Assembly (NCBI GenBank): GCA_002338885.1 | Contig: DDJI01000047.1 | Coordinates: 2,035 to 16,201, forward strand | Source: Ruminococcus sp. UBA1828 | GTDB lineage: Bacteria; Bacillota; Clostridia; Oscillospirales; Ruminococcaceae | Length of the DNA stretch: 14,167 nucleotides | Direction: 5' to 3' | Shown here: in pieces, positions 1-6,415 of the stretch | How the letters are laid out: each line of letters begins with the position of its first letter | Numbering within the stretch: the first letter of the stretch is position 1 | The notes under the pieces: generated by a model | Seen by the model: only the letters and a program-made list of their open reading frames with translations | Told to the model about the DNA's origin: nothing | Databases searched by the model: none | Translations under genes and position numbers: made by a program

Positions 1-380
1 AGCCCCTCCGCCATGGTGGAGCATGCTCCGTATATCCCCACAAAGGGTATGTCAAAATCCGCCGTGCCAAAGCTCGTACCTATGCACTGGTTCAGCAGGT
101 CGCCCCCGAACAGCACCGATATGTCTTTTCCGCTCACGCCGCGCTTTTCAAGCACCGTTTGCAGCGCAAGCCCCTGCATGGCGCTTTCCGCGCCCTCAAA
201 GCTGTCCTGACCGAAGCGGTCGTCCTTGTCTATATAATCAAAGCAGCTGCCGTAAGGCCCTGCGCCCTCTTTTATCCCGCCTATTGCCGCGGCGGCGGAT
301 ATTGAAACGCCGGAGCCTATAAGAAGGCTTGCCCTGCCCACCGGCTTTACCTGCTCGATTTTATCAAATCCTTCAAGCAT
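1..380 (-). CDS. spoVAD: SpoVAD, stage V sporulation protein AD, N-terminal part (runs off left edge)
   Basis: This is the first 126 codons of a minus-strand gene that continues beyond base 1. Segments typical of SpoVAD are visible: a GPYGSCFDYIDKDDRFG stretch (about residues 41-57), FGGDLLNQ (91-98) and GIYGACSTMAEG (115-126), the last with the conserved Cys of its thiolase-like fold. In Bacillus, SpoVAD belongs to the SpoVA complex that moves dipicolinic acid into the forespore, and it binds DPA. The ATG at 378-380 is preceded by a good ribosome site (GGAGG, complement of 386-390). A sigma-G-like promoter lies just upstream, which fits forespore expression. No other spoVA gene lies on its upstream side; spoVAC and spoVAE, if linked, would have to be downstream, outside the window. 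The gene diverges from the lipoprotein operon at 564. The family assignment is confident; whether the complete gene is intact cannot be seen. Confidence 0.93.
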   Translation of the reverse strand, partial: MLEGFDKIEQVKPVGRASLLIGSGVSISAAAAIGGIKEGAGPYGSCFDYIDKDDRFGQDSFEGAESAMQGLALQTVLEKRGVSGKDISVLFGGDLLNQCIGTSFGTADFDIPFVGIYGACSTMAEG

Positions 381-410
381 AAATTCCTCCGAAAGATAAT
401 TTTTCGGTAT

Positions 411-440
411 TATCATTAGCTTTCGGGCAAAAAATATTCC
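411..440 (-). promoter_or_regulatory. Candidate sigma-G (forespore) promoter for spoVAD
   Basis: Read on the minus strand, GGAATA (435-440) is followed after 17 bases by AATGATA (411-417). This resembles the Bacillus sigma-F/sigma-G pattern, a GNATR-type -35 (GAATA) and a CATNNTA -10, with one mismatch at the first -10 base. The predicted start is about 24 bases upstream of the spoVAD ATG. spoVA genes are sigma-G targets in Bacillus and Clostridium, so location and pattern agree. No score has been computed. Confidence 0.5.
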
Positions 441-480
441 TGCGGCGGGTTTTTGCGCTGAAAAAGTGAGCGCACAGCGC

Positions 481-509
481 TTGAAAGCGGCGAGGGAAAA
501 GTGTATAAT
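481..509 (+). promoter_or_regulatory. Sigma-A promoter of the lipoprotein-ppiB-uvrC operon
   Basis: TTGAAA (481-486) and a perfect TATAAT (504-509) are separated by exactly 17 bases. Transcription should begin near 516, giving a leader of about 48 bases before the ATG at 564. An inverted repeat (AGCGC at 469-473, GCGCT at 477-481) overlaps the first base of the -35 and could be an operator, but this is only a guess. Confidence 0.8.
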
Positions 510-531
510 TACATAATATATATGCTACCAT

Positions 532-549
532 GCGGCAGGCTCTTGCCGC
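532..549 (+). promoter_or_regulatory. Leader hairpin next to the ribosome site
   Basis: GCGGCA (532-537) pairs perfectly with TGCCGC (544-549) across a six-base loop, with a possible extra U-G pair outside. The stem ends right beside the AAAGGA ribosome site (551-556). No T-tract follows, so it is not a terminator. It may influence translation or mRNA stability; that role is inferred. Confidence 0.45.
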
Positions 550-563
550 GAAAGGACGGATAG

Positions 564-1373
564 ATGATGAACTATAAAGCGAGAATTGCTGCCGCTCTTC
601 TTTGCGCGGCGATGGCAGTGGCTGCATGCGGCTGCGGCAGCGGCACGCAGGAGCAGGGCGAACAAACGTCAGCGGCGCAGACCACCGTTTCAGCAGAGCC
701 GGTGCAAACCGATACAGCGCCCGCAACAGTGCCGACAGAGCCAGCCGTGACAAGTGCAGATATCACATCCGCTCAGGAGAGCGAAATCACCGCCGCCGGC
801 ACAGACATGACAGGCGCCGATGAAGAAGTGTCGATAGAAGAGCTTGACCTTTCCGCACCCAGGTGCTTAGAGCTTTTAAACTCCGACCACGTCCACGCAA
901 AGCTCATAGAGGCGGTGTCATATGACAACGAGGAGACGTCGAGCATAGAGCGCGAGTACTACGTTGACGGCGAAAACGCGGTGTACATAAACGGCTCGCA
1001 GAAAATCATCATGGATGCGGACACGGTCACGGTAGCGGATCTCGACAACATGACCTACTACCGCTACGAGAGGCAGGGCGGTGAAGGCTCCGCAAACTTC
1101 GGATACGGCATAGACAACTACAGCTTTTATTTCACCGAGACGTCCTCTGACGGAACGTGGACGGAGGTCTACAACGTCTCGGCGCACGGCGGAACGCTTG
1201 TGTCTACATGGACATTCTTCCCGAGCGGCACCATAACCGTTTCGGATGTCAGCCCTGAGTTCGGCTCATACTACTGGTACAGCTTTGAGCTAATCGAGAC
1301 GGATGTTTCGGGCATGGACATGGGCTTGCCGGACGGCATGACGGAAGTTGAGTATGACGACTCGGGAATGTAA
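564..1373 (+). CDS. Predicted lipoprotein of unknown function
   Basis: This 269-residue protein has a lipoprotein signal: a short basic start, a hydrophobic stretch (residues 8-20) and a VAAC lipobox with the lipid-modified Cys at residue 22. It should be anchored on the outer face of the cytoplasmic membrane. Residues 25-90 are a Thr/Ser/Ala/Glu/Pro-rich linker of low complexity. The remaining 180 residues form a globular domain rich in Tyr, Phe, Trp and beta-prone segments, with alternating residues such as AVYINGSQKIIMDADTVTVA and an acidic tail. This could be a LolA/LppX-like beta fold, but I do not recognise the family. The tandem ATGs at 564 and 567 are both possible starts; AAAGGA at 551-556 serves either. 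It is the first gene of an operon with the cyclophilin 30 bases downstream, which hints at a link to folding of exported proteins but does not prove one. Confidence 0.85.
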   Translation: MMNYKARIAAALLCAAMAVAACGCGSGTQEQGEQTSAAQTTVSAEPVQTDTAPATVPTEPAVTSADITSAQESEITAAGTDMTGADEEVSIEELDLSAPRCLELLNSDHVHAKLIEAVSYDNEETSSIEREYYVDGENAVYINGSQKIIMDADTVTVADLDNMTYYRYERQGGEGSANFGYGIDNYSFYFTETSSDGTWTEVYNVSAHGGTLVSTWTFFPSGTITVSDVSPEFGSYYWYSFELIETDVSGMDMGLPDGMTEVEYDDSGM

Positions 1374-1403
1374 AGATAAATCAAGTAAAGTGAGGAAATC
1401 ATT

Positions 1404-1883
1404 ATGGCAATCAAAGCAACTATAGAGATGGAAAACGGCAAGAAGATGACGCTCGAGCTTTATCCGGAGTATGCTCCGCAGACGGTTGAAAACTTTGTGG
1501 AGCTTGCTAATGAGCATTTTTACGACGGGCTTATCTTCCACAGGGTTATAAAGAACTTCATGATACAGGGCGGCGACCCTTTGGGAACGGGATTCGGCGG
1601 CTCGGACAAGAAGATAAAGGGCGAATTTGCGGCAAACGGCGTGAACAACCCCCTGCGCCACGAAAGAGGCGTGATATCCATGGCGAGGTCTCAAAGCCCC
1701 AACTCCGCATCATCTCAGTTTTTCATAGTCCACAAGGATTCGCCGCATCTTGACGGGCAGTATGCCGCGTTCGGAAAAGTCGTAGACGGCATAGACGTTG
1801 TGGACGAAATAGCGTCTGTCAGAACAGACTACAACGACAAGCCGCTCAAGGAGCAAAAGATAAAGACAATAACGATAAACTGA
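1404..1883 (+). CDS. ppiB: Peptidyl-prolyl cis-trans isomerase, cyclophilin type
   Basis: This is a complete 159-residue single-domain cyclophilin that catalyses cis-trans isomerisation of Xaa-Pro bonds. Active-site positions can be matched to human cyclophilin A: Arg47 (R55), Phe52 and Met53 (F60, M61), Gln55 (Q63) in FMIQGGD, Ala94, Phe107 in SSQFFI, and Leu116. Position 115 is His where the human protein has Trp121; many bacterial cyclophilins lack this Trp and bind cyclosporin poorly. There is no signal peptide, so it is cytoplasmic. The ATG has GAGGAA (1392-1397) six bases upstream. It sits 30 bases after the lipoprotein gene and 22 bases before uvrC, with no promoter or terminator between them, so all three are probably cotranscribed. 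Confidence 0.96.
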   Translation: MAIKATIEMENGKKMTLELYPEYAPQTVENFVELANEHFYDGLIFHRVIKNFMIQGGDPLGTGFGGSDKKIKGEFAANGVNNPLRHERGVISMARSQSPNSASSQFFIVHKDSPHLDGQYAAFGKVVDGIDVVDEIASVRTDYNDKPLKEQKIKTITIN

Positions 1884-1905
1884 TTTAAAAAAGGAGGCGC
1901 AAGCG

Positions 1906-3756
1906 GTGAGAGTAACCGAGCGTGACAACCCGAGGCTTGAGTACCTTCGGGAAAAGACATTAAAGCTCACCACATCGCCCGGTTGTTACATCATGAAAAA
2001 CAAGGCGGGGACGATAATATACATCGGCAAAGCCAAGAACCTGCGCAACCGCGTCTCGACATATTTCCACGACAACGACCACCTGCCCAAGGTTGCAAAG
2101 ATGGTCTCAAACGTATACGACTACGAGTTCATAGTCACCGGTTCGGAGTATGAGGCGCTTGTGCTCGAGGCGTCTCTTATCAAGCAGCACAAGCCGAAAT
2201 ACAACATCCTTTTAAAGGACGACAAGGGCTACACCTACATCAAGATTTCAGACGAGGAATACCCGCGCATAACCCGTGAGATGCAGAAAAAAGGCCCCGG
2301 CACTTTTATAGGCCCCTACACGAGCGGACTTACATCAAGCCAGACGGTGCAGGAGGTCAATCGGGTGTTCATGCTCCCCACCTGCAAAAGGGTGTTCCCC
2401 CGAGACTTCAAAAAGGGCAGACCGTGCTTAAACTATCAGATAAAGAGGTGCATAGGCCTTTGTCGGGGATGCATATCCCGCGAGGACTACGCGGCAATAA
2501 TAAACGATGCAATACAATACATCAAAAGCGGCAGCTCCGCGTCCGTAGAGGAAATGACACGGGAGATGAACCGCCTTTCGGATAACCTCGAGTTTGAGAA
2601 GGCGGCGATTTTGCGGGACAGGATAGCAGCCATAAAGAGGGCGGCGGACACACAAAAGATATTTGAAAAAAACCTTCCGGACAGCGACTTTATAGCTCTT
2701 GCGAAAAACGGAGAGCTGAGCTGCATGACGGTTTTGATATACCGCGGCGGCAAGCTCACCGACAAGGCGGACTTCATGCTCGGCGGCATAGAGGACGACG
2801 CCGCTGCAAGGGAGGATTTTCTCATGCAGTACTACGACCGCGCGCCGAACATCCCTAAAAACATTTATATAGACTGCCAGACCCCCGAGCTTGACAACAT
2901 ACGGCGATATCTTTGCGAGAAGTCCTCGCATGCGGTGTCGATATCCGTCCCGCAGCGCGGAGAGCTTTTAAAGCTTGTGAACATGGCTCACGAAAACGCC
3001 GCAGAGCAGCTTTCTGTCAGAGTCGGAAGAACGGAGCGTGAAATAGCTGCGCTTGAGGAGCTGGCGGGGCTTTTGGGGCTTTCAAAGACGCCTGAGTACA
3101 TCGAGTGTTACGACATATCAAACCTTGCGTCCTCCGACATGGTCGGCGGCATGGTTGTCATGGACAACGGCAGGTTTGCAAAGAAATACTACAAAAAGTT
3201 CAACATCAAAAGCGTTTCCGAGCAGGACGACTACGCAAGCATGCGTGAGGTGCTTTACCGCAGGTTTAAGGAATACCTTAGTCCGGACTGCACCGACGAG
3301 GGCTTTAAAAGGCTTCCCGACCTCATCTTTTTGGACGGAGGAAAAGGGCATGTCGATGCGGTAAAGCCGCTTTTGGAGGAGCTTAAAATAGACGTACCGC
3401 TCTTCGGACTTGTAAAGGACGACCGCCACCACACCCGTGCAGTGATTTCAAGCGGCGGCGAGGAGATACAAATAGCAAAATCCCGCACGGTCTTTTCACT
3501 GCTCACAAAACTTCAGGACGAGGTTCACCGCTACACGATAACCTTCCAGACTTCAAAGCGATCGGCGCACATCCGCGAGACCGAGCTTACAAAGATACCG
3601 GGCATAGGCGAGAAGAAAGCACAGGCTCTTTTGCTGAGCTTCAAGACCAAGCAGCAGCTTCGCAGCGCGTCGGTTGAGGACATCGCGGCGGTTATGAAAA
3701 TAAGCCTTGAAAAGGCGGCTGTGGTCAAGTCGGAGTTTATAGACAACCTCAGCTGA
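1906..3756 (+). CDS. uvrC: UvrABC system protein C (excinuclease subunit C)
   Basis: UvrC makes both incisions around a DNA lesion once UvrA and UvrB have marked it. The 616-residue length is normal. In order: an N-terminal GIY-YIG nuclease (about residues 22-105, GCYIM through IIYIGKAKNLRNRV), which cuts on the 3' side; a Cys cluster (C160, C174, C182, C186) spaced like the [4Fe-4S] ligands of E. coli UvrC; a UVR motif binding UvrB (about 215-247); the RNase H-like nuclease (about 380-550), which cuts on the 5' side, with D403 in CYDISN, D477 in FLDGGKGH and H541 in DEVHRY; and a C-terminal helix-hairpin-helix (KIPGIGEKKAQALL, 563-576) for DNA binding. The start is GTG, supported by AAGGAGG at 1891-1897, eight bases away. 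It is the last gene of the operon that starts with the lipoprotein. Confidence 0.98.
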   Translation: MRVTERDNPRLEYLREKTLKLTTSPGCYIMKNKAGTIIYIGKAKNLRNRVSTYFHDNDHLPKVAKMVSNVYDYEFIVTGSEYEALVLEASLIKQHKPKYNILLKDDKGYTYIKISDEEYPRITREMQKKGPGTFIGPYTSGLTSSQTVQEVNRVFMLPTCKRVFPRDFKKGRPCLNYQIKRCIGLCRGCISREDYAAIINDAIQYIKSGSSASVEEMTREMNRLSDNLEFEKAAILRDRIAAIKRAADTQKIFEKNLPDSDFIALAKNGELSCMTVLIYRGGKLTDKADFMLGGIEDDAAAREDFLMQYYDRAPNIPKNIYIDCQTPELDNIRRYLCEKSSHAVSISVPQRGELLKLVNMAHENAAEQLSVRVGRTEREIAALEELAGLLGLSKTPEYIECYDISNLASSDMVGGMVVMDNGRFAKKYYKKFNIKSVSEQDDYASMREVLYRRFKEYLSPDCTDEGFKRLPDLIFLDGGKGHVDAVKPLLEELKIDVPLFGLVKDDRHHTRAVISSGGEEIQIAKSRTVFSLLTKLQDEVHRYTITFQTSKRSAHIRETELTKIPGIGEKKAQALLLSFKTKQQLRSASVEDIAAVMKISLEKAAVVKSEFIDNLS

Positions 3757-3760
3757 TATA

Positions 3761-3785
3761 CACGTTTTGATAAAACACGTTTTGA
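3761..3785 (+). repeat. Short tandem repeat after uvrC
   Basis: CACGTTTTGA occurs at 3761-3770 and again at 3776-3785, a 15-base period. The spacer completes a weak GTTTT/AAAAC hairpin. It is too weak and too poor in downstream T residues to call a terminator, and no other terminator for uvrC is visible. Confidence 0.5.
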
Positions 3786-3823
3786 CGCAGACATGAATTT
3801 ATCATCACTTTTCGCATGATATA

Positions 3824-3852
3824 TGGACAAAAAACGGATTATGAAGTATAAT
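3824..3852 (+). promoter_or_regulatory. Sigma-A promoter of the barrel protein-rsmD-coaD-lysC run
   Basis: TGGACA (3824-3829) and a perfect TATAAT (3847-3852) are 17 bases apart. The predicted start is near 3859. The 50-base leader contains a GC-rich hairpin (CACGC 3868-3872 with GCGTG 3876-3880), then the ribosome site GGAGG (3900-3904). Confidence 0.75.
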
Positions 3853-3910
3853 GGCACTGTGAATCGTCACGCGCGGCGTGGTTTCCGAATATACTTCTCG
3901 GAGGACAGAC

Positions 3911-4669
3911 ATGACTGATACAACCGATATAAACAACACGTCCGCATACGACGGAGCAAACGCCTCCGCCGCTGCCGATGCAAACCTTTCCGCCGCAAGC
4001 GGAGCAAAAAAGATACCGTCATACCAGGGAACACTGCGCAGCCACACGCTCAGCGTCCCGGAATGCATATACAAATGCAGCGGAATAGTGATATTCGGCA
4101 GAAGAATAAAGTCGCTCGTCTTTTCTACAGACGTTGCGGTCATAAAAAACATAAACACAGACGCCGTAATAGCCGTCTACCCTTTCACCCCGCAGCCCGT
4201 GATATCACAGGCGATAATATCCGTTTCGGATGCGCCGGTGTTTGTCGGAGTGGGCGGAGGCCTTACCGGCGGAGACAGAACCGTAAGGCTTGCGCAGGAG
4301 GCTGAAAACCAGGGCGCATACGGCGTTGTGGTGAACGCGCCGATAGATGCAAACATCATCCCCCTGATAAAGCAGACGATTGAGCTGCCGGTCGTTGCGA
4401 CTATAGTTTCTCAAAAGCAGGACATAGACCGCAGGATAGAAGTCGGGGCGGACATACTGAATGTGGCAGCGTCGGTAAAGACGCCCGAGCTTGTCCGCGC
4501 AATACGCGAGCGGTATCCCGACATACCTATAATAGCCACCGGCGGACCTACGGACGAATCAATAATAAAAACCATAGAGGCGGGAGCGAACGCGATAACA
4601 TACACACCTCCGACGAACGGCGAGGTGTTTGCGCAAACCATGAGCCGCTACCGCCAAAGATACGAGTGA
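3911..4669 (+). CDS. Predicted beta/alpha-barrel protein of unknown function
   Basis: This 252-residue protein has the alternating strand-helix pattern of a TIM barrel from about residue 50 onward. Glycine-rich strand ends resemble phosphate-binding loops: VGVGGGLTGGDR (112-123), GADILNVAA (179-187) and IIATGGPTDESI (207-218), followed by EAGANAITYTPP (223-234). Such loops occur in ThiG/NanE/KDPG aldolase-like enzymes, but I recognise no catalytic signature, so no reaction is assigned. Residues 2-32 form an Asp/Asn/Ala/Ser-rich tail with low complexity, unusual for a barrel enzyme. The ATG at 3911 is chosen because GGAGG (3900-3904) precedes it; an in-frame GTG at 3878 has no ribosome site. 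It is the first gene of its transcript and lies 31 bases before rsmD, where many Clostridia have other genes such as recG. No signal peptide is present. Confidence 0.85.
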   Translation: MTDTTDINNTSAYDGANASAAADANLSAASGAKKIPSYQGTLRSHTLSVPECIYKCSGIVIFGRRIKSLVFSTDVAVIKNINTDAVIAVYPFTPQPVISQAIISVSDAPVFVGVGGGLTGGDRTVRLAQEAENQGAYGVVVNAPIDANIIPLIKQTIELPVVATIVSQKQDIDRRIEVGADILNVAASVKTPELVRAIRERYPDIPIIATGGPTDESIIKTIEAGANAITYTPPTNGEVFAQTMSRYRQRYE

Positions 4670-4700
4670 CCCATCCTTACAAAAAGGCAGGATTGATAAA

Positions 4701-5267
4701 ATGAGAGTAATTACAGGCTCGCTCAGAGGAAAAAGGCTTGTCACCCTTGAAGGGCTTGACGTAAGACCGACCTCGGACAAGGTAAAGGAAGCGGTGTTTT
4801 CCATCATACAGTTTGACCTGCCGGCGGCGCAGGTGCTGGACTTGTTTGCGGGGAGCGGGCAGCTCGGCATAGAAGCCATAAGCCGCGGCGCAAAGAGCTG
4901 CGTGTTTGTGGACAGGTCAAGGGACGCGGTGGACATAGTCAGAAAAAACGTGGACAGCTGCCGCATTTCATCCCAGGCAAGAATAGTAAACAGCGACTCC
5001 ATAGACTATTTGCGGCGCGCCGCCAAAAACAAAGCGGAGTTTGACATAGTTTTTGCAGACCCGCCGTATGAACGGGGCTTGCTTGAGCGGGTTCTGCCGC
5101 TCATAAGCGAGGTTATAAAGCCTTTGGGAACGGTGGTGTGCGAGCACGAAAGCGAGCTTGAGCTGCCCGAGACAGTCGGCAGGCTTTGCCTTTACCGCAA
5201 ATACAGCTACGGCAAAAAAATCGCTTTGACAGTGTACAAAGCAGGCAGTGAGGAAGATGAAAAGTGA
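4701..5267 (+). CDS. rsmD: 16S rRNA (guanine(966)-N(2))-methyltransferase RsmD
   Basis: RsmD transfers a methyl group from S-adenosylmethionine to the N2 of G966 in 16S rRNA during 30S assembly. The 188-residue protein begins MRVITGSLRGKRL and has the family segment VRPTSDKVKEAVF (21-33), the SAM-binding motif LDLFAGSGQLGIEA (46-59) and the catalytic DPPY (120-123). The length matches the family. The ATG has a modest ribosome site (AGGCAGGA at 4685-4692), and part of it can pair with ATCCT (4673-4677), which may reduce initiation. The stop codon overlaps the coaD start (GTGA), so the two are probably translationally coupled. The rsmD-coaD pair is conserved across Firmicutes. Confidence 0.96.
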   Translation: MRVITGSLRGKRLVTLEGLDVRPTSDKVKEAVFSIIQFDLPAAQVLDLFAGSGQLGIEAISRGAKSCVFVDRSRDAVDIVRKNVDSCRISSQARIVNSDSIDYLRRAAKNKAEFDIVFADPPYERGLLERVLPLISEVIKPLGTVVCEHESELELPETVGRLCLYRKYSYGKKIALTVYKAGSEEDEK

Positions 5268-5758
5268 GCAAAGAGAGAATAGCAGTGTGCCCGGGAAGCT
5301 TCGACCCCGTAACCTTAGGACACCTTGACATAATGAACCGCGCATCTGCGCTGTTTGACCGCGTCATAGTTTTAGTGTCGGTAAACCCCAAAAAAGCCCC
5401 CAGCTTTACGCCGGAGGAGAGGGTGTACATGATAAAAAGCGTGACGGGGCATTTAAAGAACATCGAAATAGAGACGTCCGACGGGCTTTTGGCGGAATAC
5501 GTCCGTGAAAAGGGCGCAACGGCGATTGTAAAGGGACTGCGTGCGGTGACGGACTTTGAGTATGAGTTCCAGATGGCTCTTGCAAACAAGAAGCTGTACC
5601 CCGAGGCGGAAACCGTGTTTTTAGTGACGCGCTCGGAAAACATGTATCTCAGCTCAAGCGTCGTCAAGCAGATAGCGTCCTTCGGCGGAGACATAAGCGC
5701 TTTTGTGCCGCCGCAGATAAAGGACTTCATCGAGCAAAGACTTTGCAGGCATAAATGA
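5264..5758 (+). CDS. coaD: Pantetheine-phosphate adenylyltransferase (PPAT)
   Basis: CoaD adenylates 4'-phosphopantetheine with ATP to give dephospho-CoA, the penultimate step of coenzyme A synthesis. The 164-residue protein has the usual family length and features: CPGSFDPVTLGHLDI (9-23) with the nucleotidyltransferase T-x-G-H motif (T17-H20), KGLRAVTDFEYE (90-101), and ENMYLSSSVVKQI (125-137), which carries the C-terminal ATP-binding Ser-Ser motif. The start is GTG at 5264, overlapping the rsmD stop by four bases, with AGGAAG (5251-5256) as ribosome site inside rsmD. It is cytoplasmic and expected to be essential. Confidence 0.97.
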   Translation: MSKERIAVCPGSFDPVTLGHLDIMNRASALFDRVIVLVSVNPKKAPSFTPEERVYMIKSVTGHLKNIEIETSDGLLAEYVREKGATAIVKGLRAVTDFEYEFQMALANKKLYPEAETVFLVTRSENMYLSSSVVKQIASFGGDISAFVPPQIKDFIEQRLCRHK

Positions 5759-5841
5759 GCACGCATGCATATAAATAAACTGTATAGAAAACCGAGTGCA
5801 CATTAAAACCCAACAGAAGATATGAAAAGGAGCTGTTTAGT

Positions 5842-6339
5842 ATGAACAACATGACCATTGATGAAATACTCGAAATGATGGATGAGCTTTTAGACAAGGC
5901 TGTCACCGTCCCCTTCTCAAACAAAAAGAGCATGGTTGACGCCGAGCAGCTCAGAGAGTACATCGACGGCATACGCTACAACCTTCCCACAGAAATCAAA
6001 AAGGCAAAGGAAATGGTAGCCGACCGCTCCGTTATCATAACCGACGCAAACGCCAAGGCGGAGCAGATAATCAAGAAAGCCGAGGAGCACGCTAAGGTTT
6101 TGGTTTCGGAGGAAGAGGTAGTAAAGCAGGCGCGGGCTGCGGCTGACGAGATAACCGCTCAGGCAAAGACGATGGATTTAAACATCAAGCGTGCGATGAT
6201 AGACAAGCTCGACGACATCCTCTCCGAGTCGGAAAAGTCGATAACCAAGGCGTTAAACGAGATAAAGGCCATGCGCGAGACCATCAAGGCGGCAGCTAAA
6301 AAGACCGGCATGGCAGGTGCGCCGGGAAGCGCGCAGTGA
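5842..6339 (+). CDS. Coiled-coil protein of unknown function (ATP synthase B/DivIVA-like)
   Basis: This 165-residue protein is very rich in Lys, Glu, Ala and Asp and is predicted to be mostly helical. Residues 50-150 form a long heptad-like helix, with runs such as AKAEQIIKKAEEHAKVL (71-87) and ARAAADEITAQAKTM (97-111). The first 48 residues hold a conserved-looking segment, SNKKSMVDAEQLREYIDGIR (26-45), resembling the N-terminal part of DivIVA-like proteins of Clostridia. The tail is short and Gly/Ala/Pro-rich. There is no membrane segment or signal peptide. Similar proteins are often annotated by coiled-coil similarity to V-type or F-type ATPase stalk subunits, which says little about function; no other ATPase gene is present. 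The ATG is supported by AAAGGAG (5826-5832). The gene lies between coaD and lysC on the same strand. A structural or cell-division scaffold is possible but unproven. Confidence 0.8.
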   Translation: MNNMTIDEILEMMDELLDKAVTVPFSNKKSMVDAEQLREYIDGIRYNLPTEIKKAKEMVADRSVIITDANAKAEQIIKKAEEHAKVLVSEEEVVKQARAAADEITAQAKTMDLNIKRAMIDKLDDILSESEKSITKALNEIKAMRETIKAAAKKTGMAGAPGSAQ

Positions 6340-6345
6340 GCATCC

Positions 6346-6369
6346 GGCAGGACATAAGCAGGCAGGACA
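6346..6369 (+). repeat. Short tandem repeat before lysC
   Basis: GGCAGGACA occurs at 6346-6354 and 6361-6369, a 15-base period, in the 76-base gap between the coiled-coil gene and lysC. I see no hairpin, promoter of good quality or riboswitch in this gap. Confidence 0.45.
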
Positions 6370-6415
6370 GCGCAGATACATTCAGCCACAATAAATTTAC
6401 AAGGAGATATTACCC

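Noticed and set aside
2428..2931. Minus-strand reading frame of 167 codons inside uvrC, and a similar one of 217 codons at 5113-5766
   Set aside because: Both lie opposite well-supported genes (uvrC; rsmD and coaD), lack convincing ribosome sites and show no recognisable protein features.
3761..3785. CRISPR repeats or a terminator after uvrC
   Set aside because: Only two short copies exist, with no spacer pattern; the hairpin is five A/T-rich pairs without a proper T-tract.
3878..3910. Upstream GTG start for the barrel protein
   Set aside because: It has no ribosome site, while the ATG at 3911 has GGAGG at proper distance; the GTG also lies in a leader hairpin.
5759..5841. Separate promoter for the coiled-coil gene (TATAAA at 5770-5775)
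   Set aside because: The nearest -35-like hexamer, TTGCAG at 5743, is 21 bases away, so no acceptable sigma-A promoter is present.
6340..6415. Lysine riboswitch or other leader control in front of the aspartate kinase gene
   Set aside because: The gap is only 76 bases, too short for a lysine riboswitch, and shows no hairpin-terminator arrangement.
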